A stretch of 64,000 nt of DNA, from the NCBI GenBank assembly GCA_045594705.1, contig JAZNZB010000090.1, positions 1 through 64,000 of the forward strand, given 5' to 3'. The translations under genes were made by a program, and so were the position numbers. Below the pieces are notes generated by a model. It did not search any database, had not been told where the DNA came from, and saw only the letters and a program-made list of their open reading frames with translations. Of this stretch, positions 8,766 to 17,496 are shown piece by piece. Source of the DNA: SVQP01 sp045594705. GTDB taxonomy: Bacteria; Bacillota; Clostridia; Oscillospirales; CAG-272. Position 1 is the stretch's first letter. Every line of letters begins with the position of its first letter.

Positions 8766-8784
8766 ACCGGTGAAATTTACCGGT
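8766..8784 (+). promoter_or_regulatory. leader hairpin abutting the ribosome binding site
   Basis: ACCGGT at 8766 and again at 8779 is self-complementary and, with the inner GAA/TTT, makes a 9-bp stem. It ends directly before AAGGAGG (8785-8791). It could modulate access of ribosomes to the 8800 start. Confidence 0.5.
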
Positions 8785-8799
8785 AAGGAGGAATTTATT

Positions 8800-9219
8800 A
8801 TGGCTATTAAAATGCGCGTACTTTGCACCCCCGGTAAAAAGAAACTGGTTTCCATCACTCAGTTGATCAAGCAAGAGTTTGAACTCAACATCAATGCTGC
8901 TGACGTTATTCCGCCCGCTTATTCTTGTGATAAGGAGCGTTTGGTTGTTCTGGCAGTGACTTGTAAGGGTTCTTTGAAGGACGACGTCAGACTCTTTATC
9001 AGCGAGCTTAATAAGACTCGTGCTGCTAACGTAGCTCTGATGATCGATGGCACGCCTGAGGGTGATGCTTACGTTCGTTCTTTACTTGCTACTGCAGGAA
9101 CAAACGTTTGCGAAGAGACACTTTATATCAACGGTGGTAATATCTTTAATAGCAAGATCACCGATCAGGAAAAAGCTGATATTCTTACTTGGGTCAATAA
9201 ATGCATTGCATCTATCTGA
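8800..9219 (+). CDS. small flavodoxin-like protein, function unknown
   Basis: A 139-residue soluble protein, not confidently recognised. The alternation of strands and helices (LVVLAVTCKGSLKDDVRLFI, ANVALMIDGTPEG, CEETLYINGG, then ADILTWVNKC) is like a flavodoxin fold lacking an obvious phosphate-loop TxTGxT motif. FMN binding is therefore doubtful. AAGGAGG lies 8 bases before ATG 8800; an in-frame GTG at 8770 would lie within the leader hairpin and has no site. Monocistronic, with its own promoter and a strong terminator. Confidence 0.75.
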   Translation: MAIKMRVLCTPGKKKLVSITQLIKQEFELNINAADVIPPAYSCDKERLVVLAVTCKGSLKDDVRLFISELNKTRAANVALMIDGTPEGDAYVRSLLATAGTNVCEETLYINGGNIFNSKITDQEKADILTWVNKCIASI

Positions 9220-9225
9220 TGAAAT

Positions 9226-9251
9226 AAAAAAGAGGCGTGAGCCTCTTTTTT
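9226..9251. terminator. bidirectional intrinsic terminator
   Basis: AAAAAAGAGGC and GCCTCTTTTTT pair across GTGA. It overlaps the last codons of the convergent HAD gene, ending both transcripts. Confidence 0.9.
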
Positions 9252-9969
9252 ATTTGTCTTGTTGCAGATAAGCAAGGAGATCGTCAAAGCTGCCGCGCGG
9301 AAATTGTGAGATATCTTTGCTTTCGGGATTTATCAGATTTCTGTCGATCAGAAATACGTCGCACCCAAGTTGCTTTGCGATCATGTCCTCAGCTACGTTA
9401 TTACCAACCATCAAGCATTGTGTTGGATCAAACACGGTTCTTTCAAATACCTCACGATAGTAATCAAGGTTTGGCTTGCAGTAATGATAGTTGTCATATG
9501 TGGTAATCTCAACGAAATCTGCAGGATCGAGCCCCGCCCATCTGAGTCGGGTATGCGTTGCTACACAAGGAAAAAACGGATTGGTGGCAACTACCATGGG
9601 TACGTTTTCTTGCTTGATAAAGTCAACAGTCACGGCTGCATCGGGATCATATCCGCAAGAGGGGCGGACCTGCTTATCGAAAGCACTTGCATAAAACGCC
9701 TCAATATCCTCAATATTGACGCGAATGCCCGTAAGTTGCTCATACTGATCATAAAATTCAATAAATGCCTGTCGGTTAACGCAGTGACCGTCGTTGCCGA
9801 CTACGTATTGCAGACTTCCCTTCAAGATCTCCCCTACTTCTTTGGGTGAATATCTTCCGGACGGAGTCAGATAAGCGACGAGCGCGCTGTAAAAATATTT
9901 GACGAATGTGGGTTCGTTCATGGGCAGCAACGTGCCGTCCAAATCGAAAAGAATTGCCTGGTAGCGCAT
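9250..9969 (-). CDS. HAD-superfamily hydrolase
   Basis: A 239-residue cytoplasmic phosphatase-like protein. HAD motif I is FDLDGTLL (residues 8-15), motif II is MVVATN, and motif III/IV is KPNLDYYREVF with MVGNNVAEDM, in which the usual GDxxxxD is GNNVAED. A helical cap lies between motifs I and II. Substrate unknown. It follows the one-pass membrane protein gene by 12 bases, so they form an operon. Confidence 0.85.
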   Translation of the reverse strand: MRYQAILFDLDGTLLPMNEPTFVKYFYSALVAYLTPSGRYSPKEVGEILKGSLQYVVGNDGHCVNRQAFIEFYDQYEQLTGIRVNIEDIEAFYASAFDKQVRPSCGYDPDAAVTVDFIKQENVPMVVATNPFFPCVATHTRLRWAGLDPADFVEITTYDNYHYCKPNLDYYREVFERTVFDPTQCLMVGNNVAEDMIAKQLGCDVFLIDRNLINPESKDISQFPRGSFDDLLAYLQQDK

Positions 9970-9981
9970 GAATTTCCCTCT

Positions 9982-10728
9982 TTAATGGCTGAAATGATAC
10001 GGAAACAGCGTATTTTCGATCAAAAGCTCGCCATTTCTGTCGGTAATCACAATGTAATTGGCTGCATTTTCACGGCTGCCGATATCGCTTCTGAACGTAC
10101 CGTTATTCTTATTGATGGAATACTGAAGCACGAATTCATACTGTGTGTACTCGCCCAGATCGTCACTGACACGTCGTTGTCCCATGTTGGTGATCTTGAT
10201 ATCGTAAAGCTGGGTCATGGTAAATCCGGGATCGGGTTCAATCCCTTTGTGCTCAAAATAATAGTCACTGAAACAAGCATTGTAGGTATCAACGTCGCCT
10301 GCAATGATTGCCTCAACCATGTTGTAAAGCAACGTAACGCCCATGGCTTGCTTACCGCAGTTTTCTTCATCGAGTACGATTACCGAGCCATACTGATCGG
10401 AAGATGCATAGTAATAAACGTTTCTGTCCAATCCGAGATATTCTTGATCCTTCATGATGTCATAATCATAATCAATCGGATAGAATATGTTTGTAAAGTT
10501 ATTTCCCTGATACTCATTCCCGACTCCATCGTTTAAAATATCTTCTATCCAAGGGAAATAGCCAATCAGTGTTTCAGCGATCGCATCGTAAAGAAAAGCT
10601 GAAAAGATAAAATATACAATGACAAAAGCCACCATTACACAAAACGTGATAATAATGATCTTTTTCAGTTTTTTCGTTTGTTCGCGAGCACTTCTCGGAA
10701 TATTGTTTTGTTGTTGCTGTTGATCCAC
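9982..10728 (-). CDS. single-pass membrane protein, unknown function
   Basis: A 248-residue protein with a polar Gln-rich start (MDQQQQQNN), a basic stretch, one transmembrane helix at about residues 24-46 and an extracellular acidic domain rich in Tyr and Asp. No recognised domain. The N-in/C-out topology follows from the lysines ahead of the helix. The outer domain (about 150-248) could be NTF2-like, but I cannot support that further. A promoter TTGTTT-N17-TATAAT lies 36 bases upstream. Confidence 0.75.
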   Translation of the reverse strand: MDQQQQQNNIPRSAREQTKKLKKIIIITFCVMVAFVIVYFIFSAFLYDAIAETLIGYFPWIEDILNDGVGNEYQGNNFTNIFYPIDYDYDIMKDQEYLGLDRNVYYYASSDQYGSVIVLDEENCGKQAMGVTLLYNMVEAIIAGDVDTYNACFSDYYFEHKGIEPDPGFTMTQLYDIKITNMGQRRVSDDLGEYTQYEFVLQYSINKNNGTFRSDIGSRENAANYIVITDRNGELLIENTLFPYHFSH

Positions 10729-10763
10729 GAAGAAATCTCCTTCAATGTATTGGTTTTGAGGAT

Positions 10764-10792
10764 ATTATATCACATATTGTGCATAAAAACAA
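10764..10792 (-). promoter_or_regulatory. promoter of the membrane protein-HAD operon
   Basis: Minus strand TTGTTT (10787-10792), 17 bases, TATAAT (10764-10769). Confidence 0.65.
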
Positions 10793-10856
10793 GATTGACC
10801 GTATCGAAAGGTATGAATTTCTTGCAAATTTTTTGGGAATGTTTCCACCAAACATG

Positions 10857-10885
10857 TTGTATATTTGATAGATATATGATATAAT
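10857..10885 (+). promoter_or_regulatory. promoter of the mutase-lepB/thrC operon
   Basis: TTGTAT (10857-10862), 17 bases, TATAAT (10880-10885). Transcription should begin near 10892, which excludes the ATG at 10889 as a start. Confidence 0.75.
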
Positions 10886-10915
10886 AATATGAATATTTTT
10901 ATCCCGGAGCAAATT

Positions 10916-12781
10916 ATGAAATATCTTGTTTTAATACCGGACGGAATGGCAGATGTGCGCGTTCCTCAGCTTGACGATATGACCCCTATGCAAAAGGCTT
11001 ATAAGCCTTGCATGGATGCGCTTGCCAAGGAATCCTTGACAGGTACCGTATTAAACGTGCCGACCGGCATGGTGCCAGAAAGCGACACGGCAAACATGTC
11101 GATCCTTTCATTCGACCCGAAGATTTATTCCAAAGGCAGATCCCCCTTGGAAGCACTGAGTATGGGAATTGAAATGCAACCGGATGAGACCGCATTCAGA
11201 TGCAACCTTGTTACGCTCTCCGAAGAACAAGAGAACTATGAAGATAAGATCATGATTGACCATAGCTCTGATGAAATTTCTACCGAGGAAGCAGATGAGC
11301 TCATCAAGGCACTGCAGGAGCATTTTGGCAATTCGGAGCGCACCTTCTATACCGGAGTCAGCTACAGGCATTGCTTGATATGGAAAAATAAGCCAGACAA
11401 TTATCCTTTTATGCGTCCTCACGATATCCTTGGCAAATGTATCATGGAGTATCTTCCGGTTTCGGAGGGTGGAGAGGAGTATTATGCTTTCATGAAGGAA
11501 AGCTATCAGGTCCTTAACAACCATCCGATCAATCAAGCAAGACGCGCTCGCGGACTGCGCCCTGCAAACTCTGCATGGCTTTGGAGTCCTGGAAAGAAGC
11601 CATCACTTCCCTCTTTCAGCGAAAAATGGGGAATCCAAGGAGCAGTCATTTCCGCTGTCGATCTGATCAAGGGTATTGGACTGTGCGCGCAGATGAAATC
11701 CATTGACGTACCGGGGGCAACCGGAAACGTTCATACAAACTACGAAGGCAAGGCGCAAGCAGCAATTGATGCATTCAAGTCGGGTATCGATTTCGTTTAT
11801 ATTCACGTGGAAGCACCGGACGAGTGCGGACACAGAGGCGAAATCGAAAATAAAGTGCTCTCGATCGAGCTCATTGACCAAAAAATACTCAAGCCTGTGC
11901 TTGAATATTTGAACGAATGCCAAGACGACTTTAAGGTGCTGATTTTACCCGATCACCCCACACCGCTTGAAATCCGCACGCATGCTCCAGATCCCGTTCC
12001 TTTTTTGCTTTATGATTCGTGCAAAGAGTATCAAGGTGTTGATTGCTTCGACGAATATTCTGTCAAGCAAACAGAATTGCACGTAGAACATGGACACGAG
12101 CTGCTCAATCTGATGATAACAACAGCCACTCAAGATACGGAAGTAAATGGTACAGACGCGAAAGAAAACAAGAAGAGAAACGGCTTCCCTTCTGCTTTCT
12201 TTGATTATCTGGAAATATTCACAATCTCTATCACTGCCGTATTGTTGATCTTTACGTTCTGCGCGCGACTTTGCCGTGTCGATGGCGAGTCTATGAAAAA
12301 CTCTTTCGAGGACGGACAGACCTTGATCATCAGCGATTTTTTCTACAAACCTGATAATGGAGACGTCGTTGTATTCCATCAAACGGAAGGCTTTCAAAAG
12401 CCGTTGGTTAAGCGTGTCATCGCAATAGGCGGACAGACCGTTACGCTGAATTTTTCAAATAAGAGCATTGTTATCATAAATACAAAGACCGGAGAAACAG
12501 TTGATTACAGCGATGAATTTGCTGTTTATTATAACGAATCCAAAACTGACTTTGGTGATGAGTATGCTTGGCGTGACAATATAAATGAGCAAAAGGTCAA
12601 TGCTATATATAACGAGACAACGGGCGATTATACCTTTGACGTCCCCGAGGGTATGCTGTTTGTCATGGGTGACAACCGCAATTTTTCGGGCGACAGCCGA
12701 ATGCTCGGGTTTATTGACGAACGTACAGTGCTTGGAAAAGCAATTCTTCGTATCAATCCGTTTACAGTATTTATTGACTAA
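10916..12781 (+). CDS. fusion: archaeal-type phosphoglycerate mutase / homoserine kinase analog + signal peptidase I
   Basis: One open frame of 621 residues carries two complete proteins. Residues 1-399 are an ApgM-type cofactor-independent phosphoglycerate mutase: metal-binding LIPDGMAD, nucleophile region ESDTANMS (Ser 56), then HVEAPDECGH and DHPTP. Residues 400-621 are a type I signal peptidase: Lys/Asn-rich linker, membrane helix near 430-450, catalytic Ser 459 in VDGESM, Lys 499 in VKRVIAIGG, and GDNRNFSGDS at 585-594. Both sets of catalytic residues look intact. Bacterial ApgM-like proteins near thr genes have been proposed as homoserine kinase analogs, and thrC is in this operon. The join at 12111-12119 reads TGATGATAA, which is three stops in the neighbouring frame and an ATG in this one. 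A one-base indel could therefore have fused two overlapping genes. The start 10916 has GGAG 6 bases upstream. Confidence 0.85.
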   Translation: MKYLVLIPDGMADVRVPQLDDMTPMQKAYKPCMDALAKESLTGTVLNVPTGMVPESDTANMSILSFDPKIYSKGRSPLEALSMGIEMQPDETAFRCNLVTLSEEQENYEDKIMIDHSSDEISTEEADELIKALQEHFGNSERTFYTGVSYRHCLIWKNKPDNYPFMRPHDILGKCIMEYLPVSEGGEEYYAFMKESYQVLNNHPINQARRARGLRPANSAWLWSPGKKPSLPSFSEKWGIQGAVISAVDLIKGIGLCAQMKSIDVPGATGNVHTNYEGKAQAAIDAFKSGIDFVYIHVEAPDECGHRGEIENKVLSIELIDQKILKPVLEYLNECQDDFKVLILPDHPTPLEIRTHAPDPVPFLLYDSCKEYQGVDCFDEYSVKQTELHVEHGHELLNLMITTATQDTEVNGTDAKENKKRNGFPSAFFDYLEIFTISITAVLLIFTFCARLCRVDGESMKNSFEDGQTLIISDFFYKPDNGDVVVFHQTEGFQKPLVKRVIAIGGQTVTLNFSNKSIVIINTKTGETVDYSDEFAVYYNESKTDFGDEYAWRDNINEQKVNAIYNETTGDYTFDVPEGMLFVMGDNRNFSGDSRMLGFIDERTVLGKAILRINPFTVFID

Positions 12782-12799
12782 TCCGAAAGGAATATTAAT

Positions 12800-13678
12800 A
12801 TGCCCTCACAGGTAATTCAATGGTTTCCGGGTCATATGGCCAAAACACGCCGTTTGATTTCCGAAAATCTAAAAAACGTTGATATCATCATTGAAATACT
12901 GGATGCAAGAATTCCGTATTCATCCAGAAACCCCGAGATCAGCAAGCTGATCGGTGACAAACCGACGTTGCTTTTGCTGAACAAATCTTCCTTGGCTGAT
13001 CCGAATGCAAGCAAATACTGGGTACAGCATTATACCAATGAGCATACAGTTTGTATTCTGACTGATTGCGTTGGCGGTGAAGGTATGAAGCAATTAAGTC
13101 CTGCCATTCATGAGATCCTGATCGAAAAGGTGGAAAGATATAAAAATAAAGGCATGGCCGGAAGAAAACTGCGCGCAATGGTTCTGGGTGTACCTAACGT
13201 AGGAAAGTCCTCTTTGATCAACAAGCTTTGCGGCAACAAAAAAGCCAAGGTTGAAAACCGACCCGGTGTAACGGTTGACAAGCAGTGGGTTTCTACCAAT
13301 ATCGGCATTGACCTTTTGGATATGCCGGGTATTCTTTGGCCGAAATTTGAAGAAAAGGTCGTTGGAGAAAACCTTGCGATTACAGGTGCGATCAAGGATG
13401 ATATTCTGGACATTGAGGAGATCGCAATGATACTGTGTGGCAGATTACGCCGCTTCTATCCTTCCCTGCTCGGTGAGCGATATAAGCTTGGCGATATGGC
13501 TCAGTATGAAAACATGAGTGATTATGATCTGATGCTGGCGATCGGAAAGAAGAGAGGGTTCCTCATCTCCGGCGGCGAAGTGCATTCCGAAAGAACTGCC
13601 AATATGTTGCTTGACGAATACCGTGCAGGAAAAATCGGTCGAATTACGCTTGATTCGATCCCTGCGAACAAGGAGTGA
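12800..13678 (+). CDS. rbgA: ribosome biogenesis GTPase YlqF/RbgA
   Basis: Circularly permuted GTPase that promotes late 50S subunit assembly. Order G4-G1-G3: NKSS at residues 61-64, P-loop GVPNVGKSS at 130-138, DMPG at 174-177. The N-terminal QWFPGHMAK and the C-terminal RNA-binding helical domain are typical, as is the 292-residue length. Odd point: the G4 motif is NKSS instead of NKxD, lacking the aspartate that normally reads guanine. AAAGGAATATTAAT precedes the ATG; it begins 18 bases after the fusion gene. Confidence 0.93.
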   Translation: MPSQVIQWFPGHMAKTRRLISENLKNVDIIIEILDARIPYSSRNPEISKLIGDKPTLLLLNKSSLADPNASKYWVQHYTNEHTVCILTDCVGGEGMKQLSPAIHEILIEKVERYKNKGMAGRKLRAMVLGVPNVGKSSLINKLCGNKKAKVENRPGVTVDKQWVSTNIGIDLLDMPGILWPKFEEKVVGENLAITGAIKDDILDIEEIAMILCGRLRRFYPSLLGERYKLGDMAQYENMSDYDLMLAIGKKRGFLISGGEVHSERTANMLLDEYRAGKIGRITLDSIPANKE

Positions 13679-13682
13679 TCAA

Positions 13683-14294
13683 ATGCTTGAATATCAGCTT
13701 GAAAACGAGCTTTATGAAAAAGGCTATACACAGGTGTGCGGCGTAGATGAAGCAGGACGAGGTCCTTTGTGCGGTCCTGTGGTTGCAGCAGCGTGTATAT
13801 TGCCCTGCGGACTGGTTATACCCGGTCTCAACGATTCCAAAAAACTCTCGGAGAAAAAAAGAGAGTTTTTGTTTGAGCAGATCAAAGCTGAAGCGATCTC
13901 GTACAGCATTGCTTGTGCAACCGTTGAAGAAATTGATGAATTGAATATACTTGAGGCAACGCTTCTTGCGATGCGTCGCGCGATCGACGGTCTTGACGTT
14001 AAGGCTGATTTCGCTTTGATTGACGGAAACGTCTCTCGGGATTTCCAAATTGATGCAAAGGCGGTCGTTTCGGGAGATGCAACGTCACCCTCAATTGCTG
14101 CTGCCTCGATCCTCGCCAAGGTAACGCGAGATCATATGTGCGTGGAATTGGACGCCGCTTATCCGCAATACGGGATTGCTAAGCATAAGGGTTATGGTAC
14201 AAAGGTACATATGCAGGCGTTGCGTGAGTACGGTCCTTCACCGATACACAGAAAACAGTTTGTCCGTTTTTTGGAAAAGGAAAAGCATGAATAA
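13683..14294 (+). CDS. rnhB: ribonuclease HII
   Basis: Removes ribonucleotides from DNA-RNA hybrids in the cytoplasm. A 203-residue protein with the catalytic acidic residues in CGVDEAGRGPLCGPV, LNDSKKLSE, LIDGN and AKVTRD. ATG 13683 is chosen because AAGGAGTGA, formed over the end of rbgA, lies just upstream. The downstream yraN start overlaps its stop by 8 bases. The rbgA-rnhB-yraN order is common in Firmicutes. Confidence 0.95.
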   Translation: MLEYQLENELYEKGYTQVCGVDEAGRGPLCGPVVAAACILPCGLVIPGLNDSKKLSEKKREFLFEQIKAEAISYSIACATVEEIDELNILEATLLAMRRAIDGLDVKADFALIDGNVSRDFQIDAKAVVSGDATSPSIAAASILAKVTRDHMCVELDAAYPQYGIAKHKGYGTKVHMQALREYGPSPIHRKQFVRFLEKEKHE

Positions 14295-14736
14295 GTCGCA
14301 AGTCGGAAAACGTGGTGAGCAAGCTGCCGCAAAATATCTCAAGGCGCATGGTTATGACGTTATAGAGAAGAATCTTCACATTTCCCATCAGGAAATTGAC
14401 ATCGTTGCGCTCAATCGTGATTGTATCGTATTCGTCGAGGTAAAAACTCGCACGATTCACCCCGAGGATGCTGATCGATTTTCGACCCCTGCTGCCGCAG
14501 TTACTCAGCAAAAGCAGCAGTTTTTGCTTAAGGCAGCTTCTAAGTATATTATTGAACACGAATATGCGCTTCAGCCTCGGATGGATGTGATCGAGGTTTA
14601 TCTTGCACCTGATCAAGAGATCTCGCCGCTACAGGAATTTTGGGAGAGGTTGAGCGGAATATTTGGCATACCTAAAAGAAAAGTATTGCATATCAACCAT
14701 ATTGAAAATGCGTTCGGATACAGGAGACACCGATGA
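14287..14736 (+). CDS. yraN: UPF0102 family endonuclease-like protein YraN
   Basis: A 149-residue predicted nuclease-fold protein. It carries GKRGEQAAAKYL, then the EIDIV and FVEVKTR motif of the Holliday-junction resolvase/restriction-like fold (E-x-D then ExK). The family is usually next to rnhB, as here, and its role in DNA or RNA processing is not settled. AAGGAAAAG precedes ATG 14287 and the gene overlaps rnhB. Confidence 0.9.
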   Translation: MNKSQVGKRGEQAAAKYLKAHGYDVIEKNLHISHQEIDIVALNRDCIVFVEVKTRTIHPEDADRFSTPAAAVTQQKQQFLLKAASKYIIEHEYALQPRMDVIEVYLAPDQEISPLQEFWERLSGIFGIPKRKVLHINHIENAFGYRRHR

Positions 14737-15680
14737 AACTTTCATTATTTGATACACATTGTGATACAGCATATGAGCTGTTTCACAGAAAAGAAGCTCT
14801 TTTTGAAAATACCTGTCACATTTCCCTTTCGCATGCAAAGGAATACCAAAAATACGCGCAGTTATTTGCGATCTGGGCCAATCGCAGAAAGGATGACGAG
14901 ACCTGCTGGCAGGAATTTTTGCAGGTCGCTGACAATCTTGACCGTCTGATCGCACAAGAAAACGGCGCGATCACACGCGTCACAGATAAAAAGACTCTTG
15001 ATCATGCTTTGCAAAACGGGAAAAGAGTCGTTATTTTAGCTGTGGAAGATGCAAGAATCCTTGCGGGTGACATTGACCGTTTGCAAACGCTGTACGACAA
15101 GGGTGTCCGCTGTATCACGCTTCTATGGGGCGGAGAGACCTGTATTGGCGGGTCTCATGACACCAATGTCGGCTTGACTGATTTCGGCAAGCTTGTTGCC
15201 AAACGATGCTTTGAAATCGGGATTGTACCCGATATTTCCCATGCATCCGAGCAAAGCGTGGATGACGTTATCGAGATTGCTCAATCCTATAACAAACCGT
15301 TTATCGCAACACATTCGAATTCCCATTCTGCATATGCACATACGAGAAATCTGCGCGACCGTCACCTCAAAGCGCTGATGGAGCTTGGTGGCACGGTCGG
15401 TGTCAGCATGTGCTGCTCGCATTTGCGTAATTGCTCAGACAAGAATGCGGCAATTGACGATGTTATTCGTCATATCGATCACTACATGGAGCTTGGTGCA
15501 CAGGATCACCTTTGCTTCGGATGCGATTTCGATGGAACAGATCTTCCCGAGGGCATTACAAACGTTGGCGACCTCTATGCAATAGCCGAAGCTCTTTTCA
15601 CTCGTGGCTACAGCCAAGAGCTCATTGATAAGATTTTCTGGCACAATGCATACTCGTTTTTTCAAAAGCAACTTACATAA
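14733..15680 (+). CDS. M19-family membrane dipeptidase-like hydrolase
   Basis: Zinc dipeptidase of 315 residues, renal dipeptidase family. Metal ligands appear in DTHCDT (residues 7-12), AVEDAR, DISHAS and ATHSNSH, with GCDFDG near the end. It probably hydrolyses dipeptides, including D-amino acid dipeptides. No signal peptide, so cytoplasmic. Start overlaps the yraN stop by ATGA. Confidence 0.9.
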   Translation: MKLSLFDTHCDTAYELFHRKEALFENTCHISLSHAKEYQKYAQLFAIWANRRKDDETCWQEFLQVADNLDRLIAQENGAITRVTDKKTLDHALQNGKRVVILAVEDARILAGDIDRLQTLYDKGVRCITLLWGGETCIGGSHDTNVGLTDFGKLVAKRCFEIGIVPDISHASEQSVDDVIEIAQSYNKPFIATHSNSHSAYAHTRNLRDRHLKALMELGGTVGVSMCCSHLRNCSDKNAAIDDVIRHIDHYMELGAQDHLCFGCDFDGTDLPEGITNVGDLYAIAEALFTRGYSQELIDKIFWHNAYSFFQKQLT

Positions 15681-15698
15681 AACAATGGAGACCAAATT

Positions 15699-17189
15699 AT
15701 GAAATTTCAAAGCACAAGAGATTCCAAACAAGAAAAATTCACATCTGCTCAGGTCATTCGCAAAGGTCTTGCTGATGACGGAGGCCTGTTTGTACCCGAA
15801 AGCATTCCCTCGCTGACGCATGACGAAATCAATGCTCTTTGCGGCATGAAATATGCGCATAGAGCGGCATATATTTTGGGTAAGTATCTGACCGATTACA
15901 CGCATGAAGAACTGCTTGCGGATTGCTCTGAGGCCTACAGTGAGACCTCCTTTGTGGGGGGCGCTGCGCCTTTGCGGAAAATCGGAGAAAATATGTATAC
16001 GCAAGAGTTGTGGCACGGACCTACGGCTGCATTCAAGGATATGGCGTTACAGATCATGCCTCGCCTTCTTTCCCGCGCGCTCAAGAAGACCGGTGAGCAG
16101 CGCAAGGCATTGATTCTGGTTGCAACATCGGGAGACACCGGCAAGGCGGCGCTTGAAGGATATCGCGACGTCGATCAGGTGTGTATCTCCGTATTTTATC
16201 CCGTCAACGGGGTCAGCAAGATCCAGAAGATGCAAATGGTGACACAGCTTGGTGAAAATGTCAACGTATGTGCTATTTACGGTAACTTTGACGATGCGCA
16301 AACCGGAGTCAAAAAGATTTTTGCCGATTCTGATGCTGCCAAGCAGCTTGATGATAAAGGATTCTTTCTGTCCAGTGCAAATTCGATCAACTGGGGTAGA
16401 CTTGCTCCCCAGATCGTTTACTACGTTTCCGCTTACTGCGATCTTTTGAATCAAGGTGCGCTTGAGATGGGTGAGGTATTCAACGTTTGCGTTCCCACCG
16501 GTAACTTTGGTAATATCTTTGCGGCTTACCTTGCAAAGCTGATGGGCTTACCGATCGGCAAGCTGATCTGTGCTTCCAATAAGAATAATATCCTGACAGA
16601 TTTCCTGCAGACCGGTACGTATGATCGTAACCGTCAGTTCCATTTGACTATGTCCCCCTCTATGGATATTCTGATTTCGAGTAACCTGGAAAGACTGCTC
16701 TATTTTGCAGCAGGTCCTGAGCAAACCAAGGCATATATGCAGTCACTTAACCAAACCGGTGCATATACTGTCAGCAATGCGGTAAAAGAAAAAATTGATG
16801 CTGATTTCTGCGGTTACTATGCCGATGAGGTGCAGACGGCACAAACAATTCGCAAATATCAGGGAAACGGTTATCTGATGGATACGCATACTGCTGTTGC
16901 CGTATTTTGTGCGGAGCAGTTTCTCCAAAGCAGCAAGGATGACAATGTTCCTCTGGTTATCGCATCTACGGCAAGCCCTTACAAGTTTGCAGCAGACGTC
17001 TATACCTCTCTTGGTAAAAATGCTCCCGAGGATGCACTCAAATCCCAGCAGCTGCTCTCTGATTACACGGGTACACAGATTCCCTACCCGCTGGTCGGTC
17101 TTGGTGAGCGTGCGGTCAGATTTGACAAAACCGTACACGCTGATCAGCTTTTGGAAGAAGTGCTTCGCTTTGCCGATTCGCAGAACTAA
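15699..17189 (+). CDS. thrC: threonine synthase
   Basis: PLP enzyme turning O-phosphohomoserine into threonine. The PLP lysine is K113 in GPTAAFKDMAL; the phosphate loop is ATSGDTGKAA and later CVPTGNFGN. The 496-residue length fits the long (fungal/E. coli-like) class. It closes the operon that begins with the mutase-signal peptidase fusion, which supports a homoserine-kinase-like role for that first domain. A strong hairpin follows 5 bases after the stop. Confidence 0.96.
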   Translation: MKFQSTRDSKQEKFTSAQVIRKGLADDGGLFVPESIPSLTHDEINALCGMKYAHRAAYILGKYLTDYTHEELLADCSEAYSETSFVGGAAPLRKIGENMYTQELWHGPTAAFKDMALQIMPRLLSRALKKTGEQRKALILVATSGDTGKAALEGYRDVDQVCISVFYPVNGVSKIQKMQMVTQLGENVNVCAIYGNFDDAQTGVKKIFADSDAAKQLDDKGFFLSSANSINWGRLAPQIVYYVSAYCDLLNQGALEMGEVFNVCVPTGNFGNIFAAYLAKLMGLPIGKLICASNKNNILTDFLQTGTYDRNRQFHLTMSPSMDILISSNLERLLYFAAGPEQTKAYMQSLNQTGAYTVSNAVKEKIDADFCGYYADEVQTAQTIRKYQGNGYLMDTHTAVAVFCAEQFLQSSKDDNVPLVIASTASPYKFAADVYTSLGKNAPEDALKSQQLLSDYTGTQIPYPLVGLGERAVRFDKTVHADQLLEEVLRFADSQN

Positions 17190-17194
17190 AAGGA

Positions 17195-17220
17195 GCGGAC
17201 ATCGGGGTTCCGATGTCCGC
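17195..17220. terminator. terminator between thrC and DUF1540 gene
   Basis: 11-bp perfect arms GCGGACATCGG and CCGATGTCCGC with GGTT loop. The T tail is better on the minus strand. Confidence 0.7.
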
Positions 17221-17227
17221 TGCAGAA

Positions 17228-17416
17228 TCAAGCCTTGTTCTGATTCTGCTTGAAGGTAGAACAGATGGTGTCGGTAGAAGAGGTGGCATGAGAGGGGCCG
17301 ATTGCGATCTGGTTGGCTGTGCAATAGCAGTCGCCGTCGTGATACACGCAATTCATTACGTCACACTTGACATCCTTGATATGCTTTTCGCATCCGCATC
17401 CGTGTTTGTTATCCAT
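17228..17416 (-). CDS. DUF1540 cysteine-rich small protein
   Basis: A 62-residue protein with eight cysteines: the N-terminal CGC, then the DUF1540 spacing CDVMNCVYHDGDCYC and a late CSTF. This pattern suggests metal binding. Function unknown; members are frequent in sporulating Clostridia. AAAGGAG lies ahead of ATG 17416; a TTG at 17437 would precede that site and is rejected. Confidence 0.85.
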   Translation of the reverse strand: MDNKHGCGCEKHIKDVKCDVMNCVYHDGDCYCTANQIAIGPSHATSSTDTICSTFKQNQNKA

Positions 17417-17496
17417 TTTCTTATCTCCTTTTGTCAATCTGACAATAGTAGTTTATCAAGAATTTCTCGGTTTATTCAACATGAAAGGAGGCCACC

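Noticed and set aside
10889..10891. ATG upstream of the fusion gene start
   Set aside because: It lies ahead of the expected transcription start and has no ribosome site; 10916 fits both.
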